Assembly: GCF_034675905.1 (NCBI RefSeq)
Contig: NZ_JAUCCV010000004.1
Span: forward strand, 117,119 to 181,118
Reading direction: 5' to 3'
Source of the DNA: Castellaniella sp034675905
GTDB lineage: Bacteria; Pseudomonadota; Gammaproteobacteria; Burkholderiales; Burkholderiaceae_B
Length of the DNA: 64,000 nt
The position numbers and the translations under genes were made by a program. Of this stretch, positions 55,226 to 63,845 are shown one piece after another (position 1 is the first letter of the stretch; every line of letters starts with the position of its first letter). Under the pieces are notes generated by a model. That model was not told the DNA's origin. It made no database searches and was given only the letters and a program-made list of their open reading frames with translations.

Positions 55226-55830
55226 CGACGGACACGATTGCTTTCAGCCGCTACGCCACTGCCAGGCGCGGACGGCGCTTGCTGGGCGGGCTTGCGCTCA
55301 GCCTGCTGCTGGGCGCCTGCGGCGGGGGCGGCATCGATGCCGGCCCGCCTCCGGCCCCCCATACGATGAACGAACAGGCCGTCGGCCACTATTGCGGTAT
55401 GAATCTTTATGAACACGTCGGCCCCAAGGGCCAGATCCTGCTGCGCGATCAGGATGCCGCCGTCTGGTTTTCCACGATCCGCGAGGTCTTCGCCTACACG
55501 CTGCTGCCGGAGGAACCCAAGACCATTGTCGCAATCTACGTCCAGGACATGGGCCAGGCGGACAAACAGGGCAATCCCCCGACGGACGCCTGGATCGACG
55601 CGCGCAATGCCCATTTCCTGATCGAGAGCCGCGCCGTCGGCGGCATGGGCGCGCCCGATGCCCTGCCCTTCGCCCAGGCGGAAGACGCCCAGGCCTATCA
55701 GCAACAGTACGGCGGGCGCATCGTCGGTTTCCAGGACATGCCAGAGGACTATGTCCTGCGCTATCTTGAACCCGCCCCTGCCGCCGATGCGGGCGCACTG
55801 ACTTCCTTCATGACCGGAGAACGCTCATGA
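55222..55830 (+). CDS. nosL: Copper chaperone lipoprotein NosL
   Basis: Outer-membrane-anchored Cu(I) donor for NosZ. About 202 residues. The lipobox LLLGAC sets lipid attachment on Cys33, somewhat late because of a 20-residue basic N-terminal part. The metal motif YCGMNLYEH follows near residue 56, with the downstream Met residues (VQDMGQ, GGMGAPDALPFA) expected for copper binding. Confidence 0.93.
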   Translation: MTTDTIAFSRYATARRGRRLLGGLALSLLLGACGGGGIDAGPPPAPHTMNEQAVGHYCGMNLYEHVGPKGQILLRDQDAAVWFSTIREVFAYTLLPEEPKTIVAIYVQDMGQADKQGNPPTDAWIDARNAHFLIESRAVGGMGAPDALPFAQAEDAQAYQQQYGGRIVGFQDMPEDYVLRYLEPAPAADAGALTSFMTGERS

Positions 55831-56825
55831 CATCCGCCACCCGCCGCCGTTTTCTGGGCATCGCCGCCGCCAGCGCCGCCCTGCTGGGCGCCTCGCCGCT
55901 GCGCGCTGCCATCCCGCATATCAAGGAACTGCCGGAGCCCGTTACCTGGCGCGGCATCGCGCTGGGCGCCGATGCCGAGATGCAGCTGCTGCACCCTGAT
56001 CCGGCCCATGCCCAACGGCTGATCCAGATGGCCGTCGGCGAAATCCATCGCTTGGAAAAGATCTTCAGCCTCTATCGCGACGACAGCGCCCTGGTCCGTC
56101 TGAACCGCACAGGCCGGCTGGATGCGCCGCCTGCCGATCTCTGCCGCCTGCTGTCCGAGGCCTGCGCCTTCGCCGATCTCACCGGCGGCACCTTTGACCC
56201 GACCGTCCAGGTGCTGTGGAACTGGTATGCCCAACGCGGCCAAGCGCCCCACCCGGCAACGATCGGCCCCGATCAGCTGCGCCCGGTCCTGAACCACGTC
56301 GACTATCGGGCCATCCATATCGAATCGGAATTCATCCGCTTGGAACGACCCGGCATGGCGATCACCCTGAACGGCATCGCCCAAGGCTACATCACCGACC
56401 GTGTCACCGAGCTGTTGCGCGCCAACGGCCTGGAACACGCCATGATCGATCTGGGCGAAGCCCGCGGTCTGGGACGCCCTGACGCAAGCCGCCCCTGGCG
56501 CGCCGGCCTGGCGGACCCGCAGGACCGCAGCCGCTGGCTGGACACCATCGACCTGGACGATCAGGCCTTGGCGACGTCCGGCGGCTACGGCACGCCACTG
56601 GACGCATCCGGGGCGCTGACCCACCTGTTCGATCCCCATACCGGCAGCGCCACCCCGCGCTGGCGCAGCGCCAGCGTGCGCGCCGCCGACGCCACCACCG
56701 CCGATGCCTTGTCCACGGCCTTTGCGCTCATGCCCGAGCCCGCGATTCGTGCTATCATTTCGCGCTTTCCAGTACAGGCATGGCTACTGCCCCCGGACTC
56801 CGGGACGGTGACTCGCCTGGGGTAA
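55827..56825 (+). CDS. nosX: NosX, ApbE-family FAD:protein FMN transferase
   Basis: Attaches FMN covalently to threonine in NosR-type flavoproteins. 332 residues with a Tat signal (TRRRFLGIAAASAALLGA) at the N-terminus. The ApbE core includes EIHRLEKIFSLYRDDSALVRLNR, the NGIAQGYITDRV segment and the Mg/FAD-binding DLGEARGLG (a variant of the usual D-x-GE). The C-terminal AADATTADALSTAF is typical. The start overlaps nosL. It completes the nos operon; its direct client is probably the FMN domain of NosR. Confidence 0.92.
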   Translation: MTSATRRRFLGIAAASAALLGASPLRAAIPHIKELPEPVTWRGIALGADAEMQLLHPDPAHAQRLIQMAVGEIHRLEKIFSLYRDDSALVRLNRTGRLDAPPADLCRLLSEACAFADLTGGTFDPTVQVLWNWYAQRGQAPHPATIGPDQLRPVLNHVDYRAIHIESEFIRLERPGMAITLNGIAQGYITDRVTELLRANGLEHAMIDLGEARGLGRPDASRPWRAGLADPQDRSRWLDTIDLDDQALATSGGYGTPLDASGALTHLFDPHTGSATPRWRSASVRAADATTADALSTAFALMPEPAIRAIISRFPVQAWLLPPDSGTVTRLG

Positions 56826-56883
56826 AGGAAGCACCGCGTGATATGACGGTTTCAGAAAAACATGTTATATTTACGCCTCTTTA

Positions 56884-56960
56884 GCGGCTGTAGCTCAGTT
56901 GGATAGAGTACTTGGCTACGAACCAAGGGGTCGTGGGTTCGAATCCTGCCAGCCGCGCCA
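56884..56960 (+). tRNA. tRNA-Arg (anticodon ACG)
   Basis: A 77-nt cloverleaf including encoded CCA. The acceptor stem pairs GCGGCTG with CAGCCGC, discriminator G. D-arm TAGCTCAGTTGGATAGAG, anticodon stem CTTGG/CCAAG with loop CTACGAA giving anticodon ACG, and T-loop TTCGAAT are all present. It starts 58 bp after nosX and ends before a terminator. Confidence 0.97.
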
Positions 56961-56987
56961 GAAATTTATCAGTTGCAAAACTGATCA

Positions 56988-57020
56988 GAACCGCCTAGGG
57001 CCAACTACCTAGGCGGTTTT
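56988..57020 (+). terminator. Terminator after tRNA-Arg
   Basis: AACCGCCTAGG pairs with CCTAGGCGGTT around GCCAACTA-like loop bases and is followed by a T-run. It separates the tRNA from the convergent pxpBC gene and may serve both. Confidence 0.85.
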
Positions 57021-58702
57021 TATTTGTCTGGCCGAAATCGCAGCCGGGCGCCGACCGGAATCTGCGCCAAGCGATCCAGATGCCGGCTGCAGACGACGGC
57101 AATCACAGGATACCCGCCCGTCAGGGGATGATCGGCCAGAAACAGCACCGGCTGCCCGCTGGCAGGGACCTGGATGGCGCCGATGACGGTGCCTTCGCTG
57201 GGCAATTCCTGCGTCTTACGACGCGTCAGCGCACCTGCGCCGGACAAACGCATGCCGACCCGGTTGGACTGCGGCGTCACCAGCCATTCCTGGGATAGCA
57301 ACAGATCCAGCGCCGACGGTTCGAACCAATCCTGGCGCGGACCGAGGACGACATCCAGCGTCACCTCATCGCCCGCCTGCGGCAGGCTGTCAGCCCTGTC
57401 CCACCGCCCTGCGAAGTCCCGGCCACCCGATGCATCAGGGGCGGCGCCGGCCGCATCCAGCGCAGGGGATGCCAACTCCGTTCCCTGCCCCACGGCCAAT
57501 ATATCCCCCGCCCGGATCGGCGCCGGCCCGATACCTGCCAGCACATCGGTGGCGCAGCTGCCCAGCACGGGCGCTGCCGCCCAGCCGCCCCGCACAGCTA
57601 CATAGCAGCGGACCCCTGCCCGTACCTGGCCGATCCGCAGGATCTGGCCATCTGTCACCGTCAATGCCCGCTGCGCGGCGGCAGGCAGCCGCACGCCCGA
57701 GGCCGTCGTCAGCACCACCGGCGCCTGTCCCCCGGTAATGGCCAGGACGGCCTGTCCGTGACAGACCAATTCCAGGCCGCCCAAGGCATGCTCCAGCACA
57801 ACAGCGCCTGCCTTATTACCGACCAACTGATTCGCCTGCCGGGCTGCTGTCCGGTCCAGCGCCCCGGAGCAAGCCACGCCCATGCCGGTCAGGCCCGGTC
57901 GGCCCAGATCCTGAAACAAGGTCTGCACACCTGCCCGGCGGACTTCCAGTTTGACGACAGACGGATCCTCATCCGGCGCCGCCCGCTCCGCTGCCACCGG
58001 CGCAGCGGCGGATTGTCCAGAGGAGAGCGCTGTTTCTTCAGGCAAGCTGATACAAACGGACGGCTTGTCCAGATCGCGAAATCTCACCCGATAACCGGGT
58101 TGCACCAACGCCGGCGCCGCCCGGCTAAGGTCCCACATGCGCGCCGACGTGACGCCCAGCAGCTGCCAGCCCCCCGGGCTGTCGGAGGGATAGACGGCGC
58201 TGAATTCCCCTGCGGCCGCCACAGACCCAGCCGGCACCCGGGTGCGCGGGCTGGCCCGCCGGGGCAGACCCAAAAAGCAGGGATCGCCGCCGGTCAGGTA
58301 GACAAAACCCGGCGCGAAACCGGCAAAGGCTGCCTGGAAATCACTGCCGGTATGGCGCTCGATGACTTCCGTCCGATCCAGCCCCAATCGCTCGGCGACC
58401 TCGTCCAGATCCTCGCCGATATAGCGCACGGGGATGTCGACCTGCCGCTCTCCGCCGTTGGACGGGTCCACCGCCCCCGAGGCCCTGGTCAGGCACTGTT
58501 GCAACCAGCGAACCACGGCCTGCGACGCGACCTGCACAGGCTGGAACTGCACCAGCAGCGTGCGCGCCGCCGGCACCAGGTCTGTCACGCCCGGCAGCAG
58601 GGCGGCGCCCGCCACCTGGAACAGCGCCAGCACATCCCCCAGCGAATTCAGCTCGACCAGCAGGGCGGCATCGCCTGCCGGTAAAAAACGGGGCGCCCTC
58701 AT
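57020..58702 (-). CDS. Fused 5-oxoprolinase subunits B and C (PxpBC)
   Basis: Subunits of the ATP-dependent 5-oxoprolinase PxpABC in one 560-residue chain. The N-terminal half (about 1-225) is the KipI/allophanate-hydrolase subunit 1 domain, with AFAGFAPGFVYLTGGD and VPAGSVAAAGEFSAVYP. The C-terminal half from about 250 is the KipA/subunit 2 (biotin-dependent-type) domain, with VQTLFQDLGRPGLTGMGV and SNRVGMRLSGA. The two halves are joined by a Ser/Ala-rich linker (about 225-250). The ATG at 58702 overlaps the pxpA stop by one base (TGATG). PxpB and PxpC are separate proteins in E. coli and Bacillus. Confidence 0.9.
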   Translation of the reverse strand: MRAPRFLPAGDAALLVELNSLGDVLALFQVAGAALLPGVTDLVPAARTLLVQFQPVQVASQAVVRWLQQCLTRASGAVDPSNGGERQVDIPVRYIGEDLDEVAERLGLDRTEVIERHTGSDFQAAFAGFAPGFVYLTGGDPCFLGLPRRASPRTRVPAGSVAAAGEFSAVYPSDSPGGWQLLGVTSARMWDLSRAAPALVQPGYRVRFRDLDKPSVCISLPEETALSSGQSAAAPVAAERAAPDEDPSVVKLEVRRAGVQTLFQDLGRPGLTGMGVACSGALDRTAARQANQLVGNKAGAVVLEHALGGLELVCHGQAVLAITGGQAPVVLTTASGVRLPAAAQRALTVTDGQILRIGQVRAGVRCYVAVRGGWAAAPVLGSCATDVLAGIGPAPIRAGDILAVGQGTELASPALDAAGAAPDASGGRDFAGRWDRADSLPQAGDEVTLDVVLGPRQDWFEPSALDLLLSQEWLVTPQSNRVGMRLSGAGALTRRKTQELPSEGTVIGAIQVPASGQPVLFLADHPLTGGYPVIAVVCSRHLDRLAQIPVGARLRFRPDK

Positions 58703-59466
58703 CAATCGTCCAGCGCCTCAACAAAGGGGCGCAGCGTCACGCCGGCGCCATCCAAGCGGGCGCGCACGGCCCGCGCCAGGCCCACCGCACCCGGGCTGTC
58801 GCCGTGCACGCAGATGGAATCCGCCTGCAGACGCACACGCGACCCATCGATGGCCGTCAGTTCACCCGTGCGCACCCAATCCAGCATACGGTCGGCGACC
58901 TGATCAGGATCGTGCAGGACGGCGCCGGCCTCGCGTCGCGACACCAATGCCCCCTGAGGGGTATAGGCGCGATCAGCAAAGGCCTCGGCCACCACGCGCA
59001 GGCCGCGCGCCCGCGCCCAGGCCAGCAGCGGCGAGCCGGCCAGCCCCATCAGGACCAGACCGGGGTCCAGCGCCAGCAAAGCAGTGATGACATCCGCCGC
59101 CTGACGCTCGTCGTGAGCGATCGTGTTGTACAAGGCCCCATGCGGCTTGACGTAGCGCACACGGACACCCGCCGCCGCCGCCAGCCCCTGCAGGGCGCCG
59201 ATCTGATAGATCACGTCGGCCACCAGTTCGCGGCTGGACGGGTCCAGCGCCCGGCGACCGAAACCGACCAGATCGGGGTAGCCCACATGCGCCCCCACGA
59301 CTACGCCTCGGGCAGCGGCAGCCCGCAAGGTATCCAGGATGCCGGCCGGGTCTCCGGCATGGAACCCGCAGGCCACATTGGCGCTGGTGACGATATCCAG
59401 CATGCTGGCATCATCGCCCATCGTCCAGGCGCCGAAGCTTTCCCCCAGGTCGCTGTTCAAATCCAT
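58702..59466 (-). CDS. pxpA: 5-oxoprolinase subunit A (LamB/YcsF family)
   Basis: PxpA of the 5-oxoprolinase complex, which opens pyroglutamate to glutamate at the cost of ATP. 254 residues with the family N-terminus MDLNSDLGESFGAW, then ANVACGFHAGDP near residue 29 and VRYVKPHGALYN near residue 105. It is transcribed away from the GntR regulator at 59570, and the two share about 100 bp of promoter DNA. Confidence 0.93.
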   Translation of the reverse strand: MDLNSDLGESFGAWTMGDDASMLDIVTSANVACGFHAGDPAGILDTLRAAAARGVVVGAHVGYPDLVGFGRRALDPSSRELVADVIYQIGALQGLAAAAGVRVRYVKPHGALYNTIAHDERQAADVITALLALDPGLVLMGLAGSPLLAWARARGLRVVAEAFADRAYTPQGALVSRREAGAVLHDPDQVADRMLDWVRTGELTAIDGSRVRLQADSICVHGDSPGAVGLARAVRARLDGAGVTLRPFVEALDD

Positions 59467-59484
59467 GTCGTTTCCTTATCATTC

Positions 59485-59516
59485 ATGCGATGCACCGCAT
59501 TGTTGAGCAATCTATC
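59485..59516. promoter_or_regulatory. Inverted repeats in the pxpA/gntR divergent promoter
   Basis: ATGCG(ATGCAC)CGCAT at 59485-59500 and ATTG(TTGAG)CAAT at 59499-59511 overlap. Their position between a divergent FCD-type GntR gene and pxpA suits an operator. An ATTGTTGA half-site recurs at about 60377, ahead of the TRAP genes. Confidence 0.5.
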
Positions 59517-59569
59517 GCATCAAAAAACATATTGCCGCCATCCTGTCGGCTGATGAACCAGGGGCCTGC

Positions 59570-60241
59570 ATGCAATCCCGGCATTATCCCAGCACCACAC
59601 CGTCTTTGAGCCTGGCCGACACCGTCGCCGAAACCCTGCGCCAGCAACTGATCTATGGCCAGCTGCATGCCGGCCAGCGCCTGTCCGAGGCCAGTCTCAG
59701 CGAACAGCTGGACATCTCGCGCAACACCTTGCGCGAGGCCTTCCGCATCCTGGTCAAGGAAGGCCTGCTGCATCACGAACCCAACCGCGGCGTGTCGGTC
59801 GTGATTCCCAGCATCGCCGATATCATCGATATCTACCGGGTGCGCCGCCTGATCGAATGCCAGGCGCTGGCGCAGGCCTGGCCGCGCCACCCGGCCCACA
59901 AGCGCCTGAGCCAGGCAACCGAAACGGCCCAGCAGATGCGCGAAGCCAGCGACTGGCTGGGCGTGGGGTCGGCCAATATGGCCTTTCATGCGGGCATCGT
60001 CGCCCTGGCCGACAGCGCCCGCCTGTCGGCGATGTTCGCCGATATTGCCGCCGAACTGCGCCTGGCCTTCGGCCTGCTGGACGATCCCGAATACCTGCAT
60101 GCGCCCTTTGTCGACCAGAACATTCATCTATTGAACCTGTTTGAATCCGGCGATACCGCCGCCGCCGCGCAAACCCTGGAACACTACCTGATCCAATCCG
60201 AACGCATGGTGCTGTCGGTCTACGCCGGATGTCTGGATTGA
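59570..60241 (+). CDS. GntR-family regulator with FCD domain
   Basis: FadR-subfamily repressor, 223 residues. The winged helix runs to about residue 80 (AETLRQQLIYGQLHAGQRLSEASLSEQL, RNTLREAFRILVKEGLLHHEPNRGVSVV, partly cited), followed by a helical FCD effector domain with the metal-ligand Asp/His pattern (DIYRVRRLIECQAL, ANMAFHAGIVALADS). It sits between divergent pxpA-pxpBC and the downstream TRAP transporter genes, so it likely controls both; effector may be 5-oxoproline or a related organic acid (inference). Confidence 0.9.
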   Translation: MQSRHYPSTTPSLSLADTVAETLRQQLIYGQLHAGQRLSEASLSEQLDISRNTLREAFRILVKEGLLHHEPNRGVSVVIPSIADIIDIYRVRRLIECQALAQAWPRHPAHKRLSQATETAQQMREASDWLGVGSANMAFHAGIVALADSARLSAMFADIAAELRLAFGLLDDPEYLHAPFVDQNIHLLNLFESGDTAAAAQTLEHYLIQSERMVLSVYAGCLD

Positions 60242-60521
60242 TATCCGCCTGTTGCGCAGGCGGATATCACGCTCGTCTGCAGACAGGACACCACACCGAC
60301 ACCACCGCATATAGTTGAACAATAATAAATAAATTGGTGAACAAACAAAGACTATATCGACTACAAAGATATTCTTATTGTTGAAAACCCTGATGGTTCC
60401 CAGCCTATAGGTGCGCTACTGTTTCCCCTGGATATCGTCCGGGCCGGATCAAAGCTCGCAGGCACATCCGTGCTCTCGCAGTCTTGCCGCCCCTGATCAC
60501 AACCCGCTAGGAGACCGCCTG
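60242..60521. promoter_or_regulatory. AT-rich promoter region of the TRAP transporter operon
   Basis: A 280-bp non-coding gap. Positions 60300-60400 are strikingly AT-rich against the surrounding GC-rich DNA. They contain half-sites TTGAACAAT and ATTGTTGAA in opposite orientation (about 60314 and 60376), similar to the repeat in the pxpA promoter. A likely binding place of the neighbouring GntR protein. Confidence 0.5.
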
Positions 60522-61502
60522 ATGAAACGTCGCACCTTTTTCACTGCCACTCTGGCTGCCAGCCTGGGCCTGGCGCTTAACGCCCATGCCGCTACGAAAT
60601 GGGATCTGGCTTCTGCCTATCCGGCCTTCAACTTCCACACCCAGAACCTGGAACAATTCGCCAAGGACGTCTCTACCGCCACCAAGGGCGATGTGAACAT
60701 CACGGTCCACTCGGGCGCATCCCTGTTCAAGATGCCGGAAATCAAGCGCGCCGTCCAAGGCGGACAGGCCCAGGCCGGCGAATTCTTCATGGTCAGCTTC
60801 CAGAACGAATGGCAACCCTACGGCCTGGACGGCCTGCCGTTCCTGGCCGGCAACTACGACGAGGCCTGGAAACTCTATCAGGCGCAGCGCCCCGCCCTGG
60901 AAAAGAAACTCGGTCAGCAGGGCATGAAACTGCTGTATGCCGTGGCCTGGCCGCCGCAAAGCATCTATAGCAACAAGCCGATCAATTCCGTCGCCGACCT
61001 GAAAGGCATGAAATGGCGGGTCTACAGCCCGACCACGGCCCGCATCGGCGAACTGGTCGGCGCCCAGCCCGTCACCATCCAGGAAGCCGAACTGACCCAG
61101 GCGCTGGCCACCGGCGTCATCGAAGGCCTGATCACCTCCAGCGCCACCGGGGCCGACAACAAGCTCTACGAGCAGATGAAATATTTCACCAACGTCCAGG
61201 CCTGGATCCCCAAAAACGCTGTGGTCGTCAACAAGAAAGCCTTCGATGCCCTGCCCAAGGCAGAACAGGACGCCGTCCTGAAGGCAGCAGCCGACGCCGA
61301 AACCCGTGGCTGGAAGACATCCCGCCAGGTGGACGCCGACTCGATCGCCAAACTGAAAGCAGGCGGCATGCAGGTCGTCGAACCCTCGGCTGAACTGCGA
61401 GCCGGCCTGGCCAAAGTCGGTGATACGGTCATCCAGGAATGGACCGACAAGGCCGGTGATGATGGCAAACAGATCCTGGCCGCCTACCGGGCCAGCAAAT
61501 AG
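60522..61502 (+). CDS. TRAP transporter solute-binding protein, DctP type
   Basis: Periplasmic solute-binding component of a tripartite ATP-independent transporter. 326 residues. It has a signal peptide with a twin-Arg start (MKRRTFFTATLAASLG) cleaved near AHA|ATKWD. The DctP core includes VTVHSGASLF-like NITVHSGASLFKMPEIKRAVQGGQ, DLKGMKWRVYSPTTARIGELVGA (the carboxylate-binding Arg) and GVIEGLITSSATGADN. The start ATG at 60522 has TAGGAGA upstream; the longer frame runs through promoter DNA. Confidence 0.92.
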   Translation: MKRRTFFTATLAASLGLALNAHAATKWDLASAYPAFNFHTQNLEQFAKDVSTATKGDVNITVHSGASLFKMPEIKRAVQGGQAQAGEFFMVSFQNEWQPYGLDGLPFLAGNYDEAWKLYQAQRPALEKKLGQQGMKLLYAVAWPPQSIYSNKPINSVADLKGMKWRVYSPTTARIGELVGAQPVTIQEAELTQALATGVIEGLITSSATGADNKLYEQMKYFTNVQAWIPKNAVVVNKKAFDALPKAEQDAVLKAAADAETRGWKTSRQVDADSIAKLKAGGMQVVEPSAELRAGLAKVGDTVIQEWTDKAGDDGKQILAAYRASK

Positions 61503-61514
61503 GACGGCTCTCTG

Positions 61515-62018
61515 ATGCGTAAATGGCTCGATGGTCTTTATGACGCCAGCGCCTGGCTGGCCGGACTGTGCATGGTCCTGGTGCTCGTCACAGTCACCGC
61601 CACCATCCTGGGCCGCCTGATCGGGTTTCCGGTCGGCGGCATCGATTCCTACGCAGGCTATGCCATGGCGGGGTCCGGTTTTCTGGCCCTGGCCAGCACC
61701 CTGAAAAAGGGCGAACACATCCGGGTCACGCTGGTGCTGGGCATGCTGCAAGGCGCCCGGCGCCGGGGGCTGGAACTGGCCGCCTTGCTGATCGCCACCC
61801 TGCTGGCCGGGTTCCTGGCCTTCTACTCGGTGCGTCTGGTCTGGCAATCCTGGGAATACCAGGACATTTCCACCGGCATCGATGCCACGCCGATGTGGAT
61901 CCCGCAAATCCTGATGGCGGTCGGCACATTGGTATTCTTCATCGCCTTTCTGGACGAATTCTGCCTGGAATGGCGGGGCCAGCGCCAGCACGACTCCGAG
62001 GACCTGCACCATGAATGA
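61515..62018 (+). CDS. TRAP transporter small permease, DctQ type
   Basis: Four-helix small membrane subunit of the TRAP transporter, 167 residues. Family pattern GRLIGFPVGGIDSYAGYAMAGSGFLALASTLKKGEHIRV (partly cited) near residue 35. The end overlaps dctM by 8 bp. Confidence 0.92.
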   Translation: MRKWLDGLYDASAWLAGLCMVLVLVTVTATILGRLIGFPVGGIDSYAGYAMAGSGFLALASTLKKGEHIRVTLVLGMLQGARRRGLELAALLIATLLAGFLAFYSVRLVWQSWEYQDISTGIDATPMWIPQILMAVGTLVFFIAFLDEFCLEWRGQRQHDSEDLHHE

Positions 62019-63309
62019 GATCACTGCCAGCATCGCCCTGATCGTGGTCCTGTTTGCTCTGCTGGGCGGCGGCGTCTGGGTCGGTTTGGCCCTGGCCGGA
62101 GTCGCCCTGTTCGGCATGGAATTCTTTTCCGCGCGCCCGGCCGGCGACGCCATGGCCATTACCATCTGGGGCAGTTCCAGCAGCTGGACGCTGACCGCCC
62201 TGCCGCTGTTCATCTGGATGGGCGAAATCCTGTATCGCACCAATCTGTCGGAAAACCTGTTCAGAGGCCTGGCGCCCTGGGTAAACCGCCTGCCGGGGCG
62301 CCTGCTGCACACCAATGTGCTGGGCTGCACGATCTTCGCTTCGGTCTGCGGTTCCTCGGCCGCCACCTGCGTGACCGTGGGCAAGATGAACCTGCCCGAA
62401 CTGCGCAAGCGCGGTTATCCGGATGCCCAGATCATCGGCTCGCTGGGCGGGCCCGCCACGCTGGGTCTGCTGATTCCGCCTTCCATCATCCTGATCGTCT
62501 ACGGCGTGGCGGCGGAAACCTCTATCGCCAAGCTCTTTATCGCCGGCATCATTCCCGGGCTGCTGTTGGCGGCCTTGTTCAGCGGCTGGCTGATGGGCTG
62601 GGCGCTGCTGCATCCATCCCAGGTTCCCGACGAGGCCGCCGGGCACATGAAACTGCTGGACAAGCTGCGCGAATCCCGCCAGCTGATCCCCGTCGTGCTG
62701 CTGATCCTGGGCGTCATCGCCAGCATCTATACCGGCGTCGCCACCGCCACGGAATCCGCCGCCATCGGCGTGCTGGGCGCCTTTCTGCTGTCGGCCTGGC
62801 AAAAATCCCTGACCTGGCAATCCTTCCGGGATTCTCTGCTGGGCGCCACGCGCCTGTACTGCATGATCGCCCTGATCCTGGCGGGCGCGGCCTTCATGAC
62901 GCTGTCCATGGGCTATATCGGCCTGCCGCGCCAGCTGGCCGAATTCGTCGGCAGCCTGCAGCTGTCGCCCGCCATGCTGATCATCGCCCTGGGCCTGTTC
63001 TACATCGTGCTGGGGTGCTTTCTGGATGGCATTTCCACCATCGTCCTGACCATGGGCGTGGTGCTGCCGATCATCCACGCGGCCGGCATCGATCCGCTGT
63101 GGTTCGGAATTTTCCTGGTGATCACCGTGGAAACCGCCCAGATCACGCCGCCGGTGGGATTCAATCTGTTCGTGCTGCAAAGCATGACGCGCAAGGAAAT
63201 CACCTACATCGCCCGGGTCTGCGCCCCCTATTTCAGCCTGATGATGCTGCTGCTGGTCGTGCTGTGGTTCTTTCCGGGGCTGGCCACCTGGCTGCCATCG
63301 CGGATGTAG
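62011..63309 (+). CDS. TRAP transporter large permease, DctM type
   Basis: Na+-driven large transmembrane subunit, 432 residues with about 11-12 helices. Conserved segments GSSAATCVTVGKMNLPELRKRGY and GPATLGLLIPPSIILIVYGVAAETSI mark the DctM family. The linked GntR and pxp genes make 5-oxoproline or a comparable carboxylate a reasonable substrate guess, but TRAP specificity cannot be read from sequence. Confidence 0.93.
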   Translation: MNEITASIALIVVLFALLGGGVWVGLALAGVALFGMEFFSARPAGDAMAITIWGSSSSWTLTALPLFIWMGEILYRTNLSENLFRGLAPWVNRLPGRLLHTNVLGCTIFASVCGSSAATCVTVGKMNLPELRKRGYPDAQIIGSLGGPATLGLLIPPSIILIVYGVAAETSIAKLFIAGIIPGLLLAALFSGWLMGWALLHPSQVPDEAAGHMKLLDKLRESRQLIPVVLLILGVIASIYTGVATATESAAIGVLGAFLLSAWQKSLTWQSFRDSLLGATRLYCMIALILAGAAFMTLSMGYIGLPRQLAEFVGSLQLSPAMLIIALGLFYIVLGCFLDGISTIVLTMGVVLPIIHAAGIDPLWFGIFLVITVETAQITPPVGFNLFVLQSMTRKEITYIARVCAPYFSLMMLLLVVLWFFPGLATWLPSRM

Positions 63310-63410
63310 ATCCACCCGGAAAACCCCGTCTAATCCTGAAACGGATAACTCCTGGCCTGCATCCAATGGGCAATGAGGCGAAGGTCGCCCCATACAGCCA
63401 GGAGATATTC

Positions 63411-63845
63411 ATGATCCGTTCATTCCTTACCGCGACCGCCACTGCCGCCGCGCTCGCTCTGTCTTTCGGCGCCGGTAGCGCCGTTGCCGCCGAACCGTCC
63501 GTCCAGCAAGCCCCACCCGCCGCCCCCTACAAGGCCGTCAGTTCCCTGGTGAAGCTGCCTGATTTCATTCCCGGCCTGGGCCAATTGTTCGTCGATCCGG
63601 CCACGCTGCCGGCCGGCCCCTTCCTGGGATACGACCATGACGGCAAGCTGGTCAGCACGACCTATATGATCCCGCTGTCGGCCATGAAGGCGGACATGAA
63701 CCTGCATGACCTGAAAGCGCCCGCCGGCACGGTCGATCATGTGGACATCATGTACAACGCCGGTCACCCAGGTGTGGCTGAACCGCACATCCACATTGTG
63801 TTGTGGAATGTCCCGGTCAGCCAGGAAAGCCGTGTGGCGAAATGA
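63411..63845 (+). CDS. Small exported protein, DUF5602/TTHB210-like
   Basis: A 144-residue protein with a clear signal peptide (hydrophobic residues 5-24, cleavage near AVAAEP). The mature part contains PDFIPGLGQLFVDPATLPAGPFLGYD, TTYMIPLSAM and HVDIMYNAGHPGVAEPHIHIVLWNVP (each cited in part). The His-rich end resembles the DUF5602 family, whose function I do not know; conserved histidines suggest metal binding. AGGAG precedes the ATG. The stop overlaps the next gene (ATGA). Confidence 0.75.
   Translation: MIRSFLTATATAAALALSFGAGSAVAAEPSVQQAPPAAPYKAVSSLVKLPDFIPGLGQLFVDPATLPAGPFLGYDHDGKLVSTTYMIPLSAMKADMNLHDLKAPAGTVDHVDIMYNAGHPGVAEPHIHIVLWNVPVSQESRVAK

Noticed and set aside
56884..57020. tRNA-Arg as the integration site of an element covering nos or pxp genes
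   Set aside because: No duplicate of the tRNA 3' end, no integrase and no change in composition were found nearby.
60507..62408. 633-codon frame opposite the TRAP genes
   Set aside because: Antisense of dctP and dctQ, which have signal peptide, membrane segments and family motifs.
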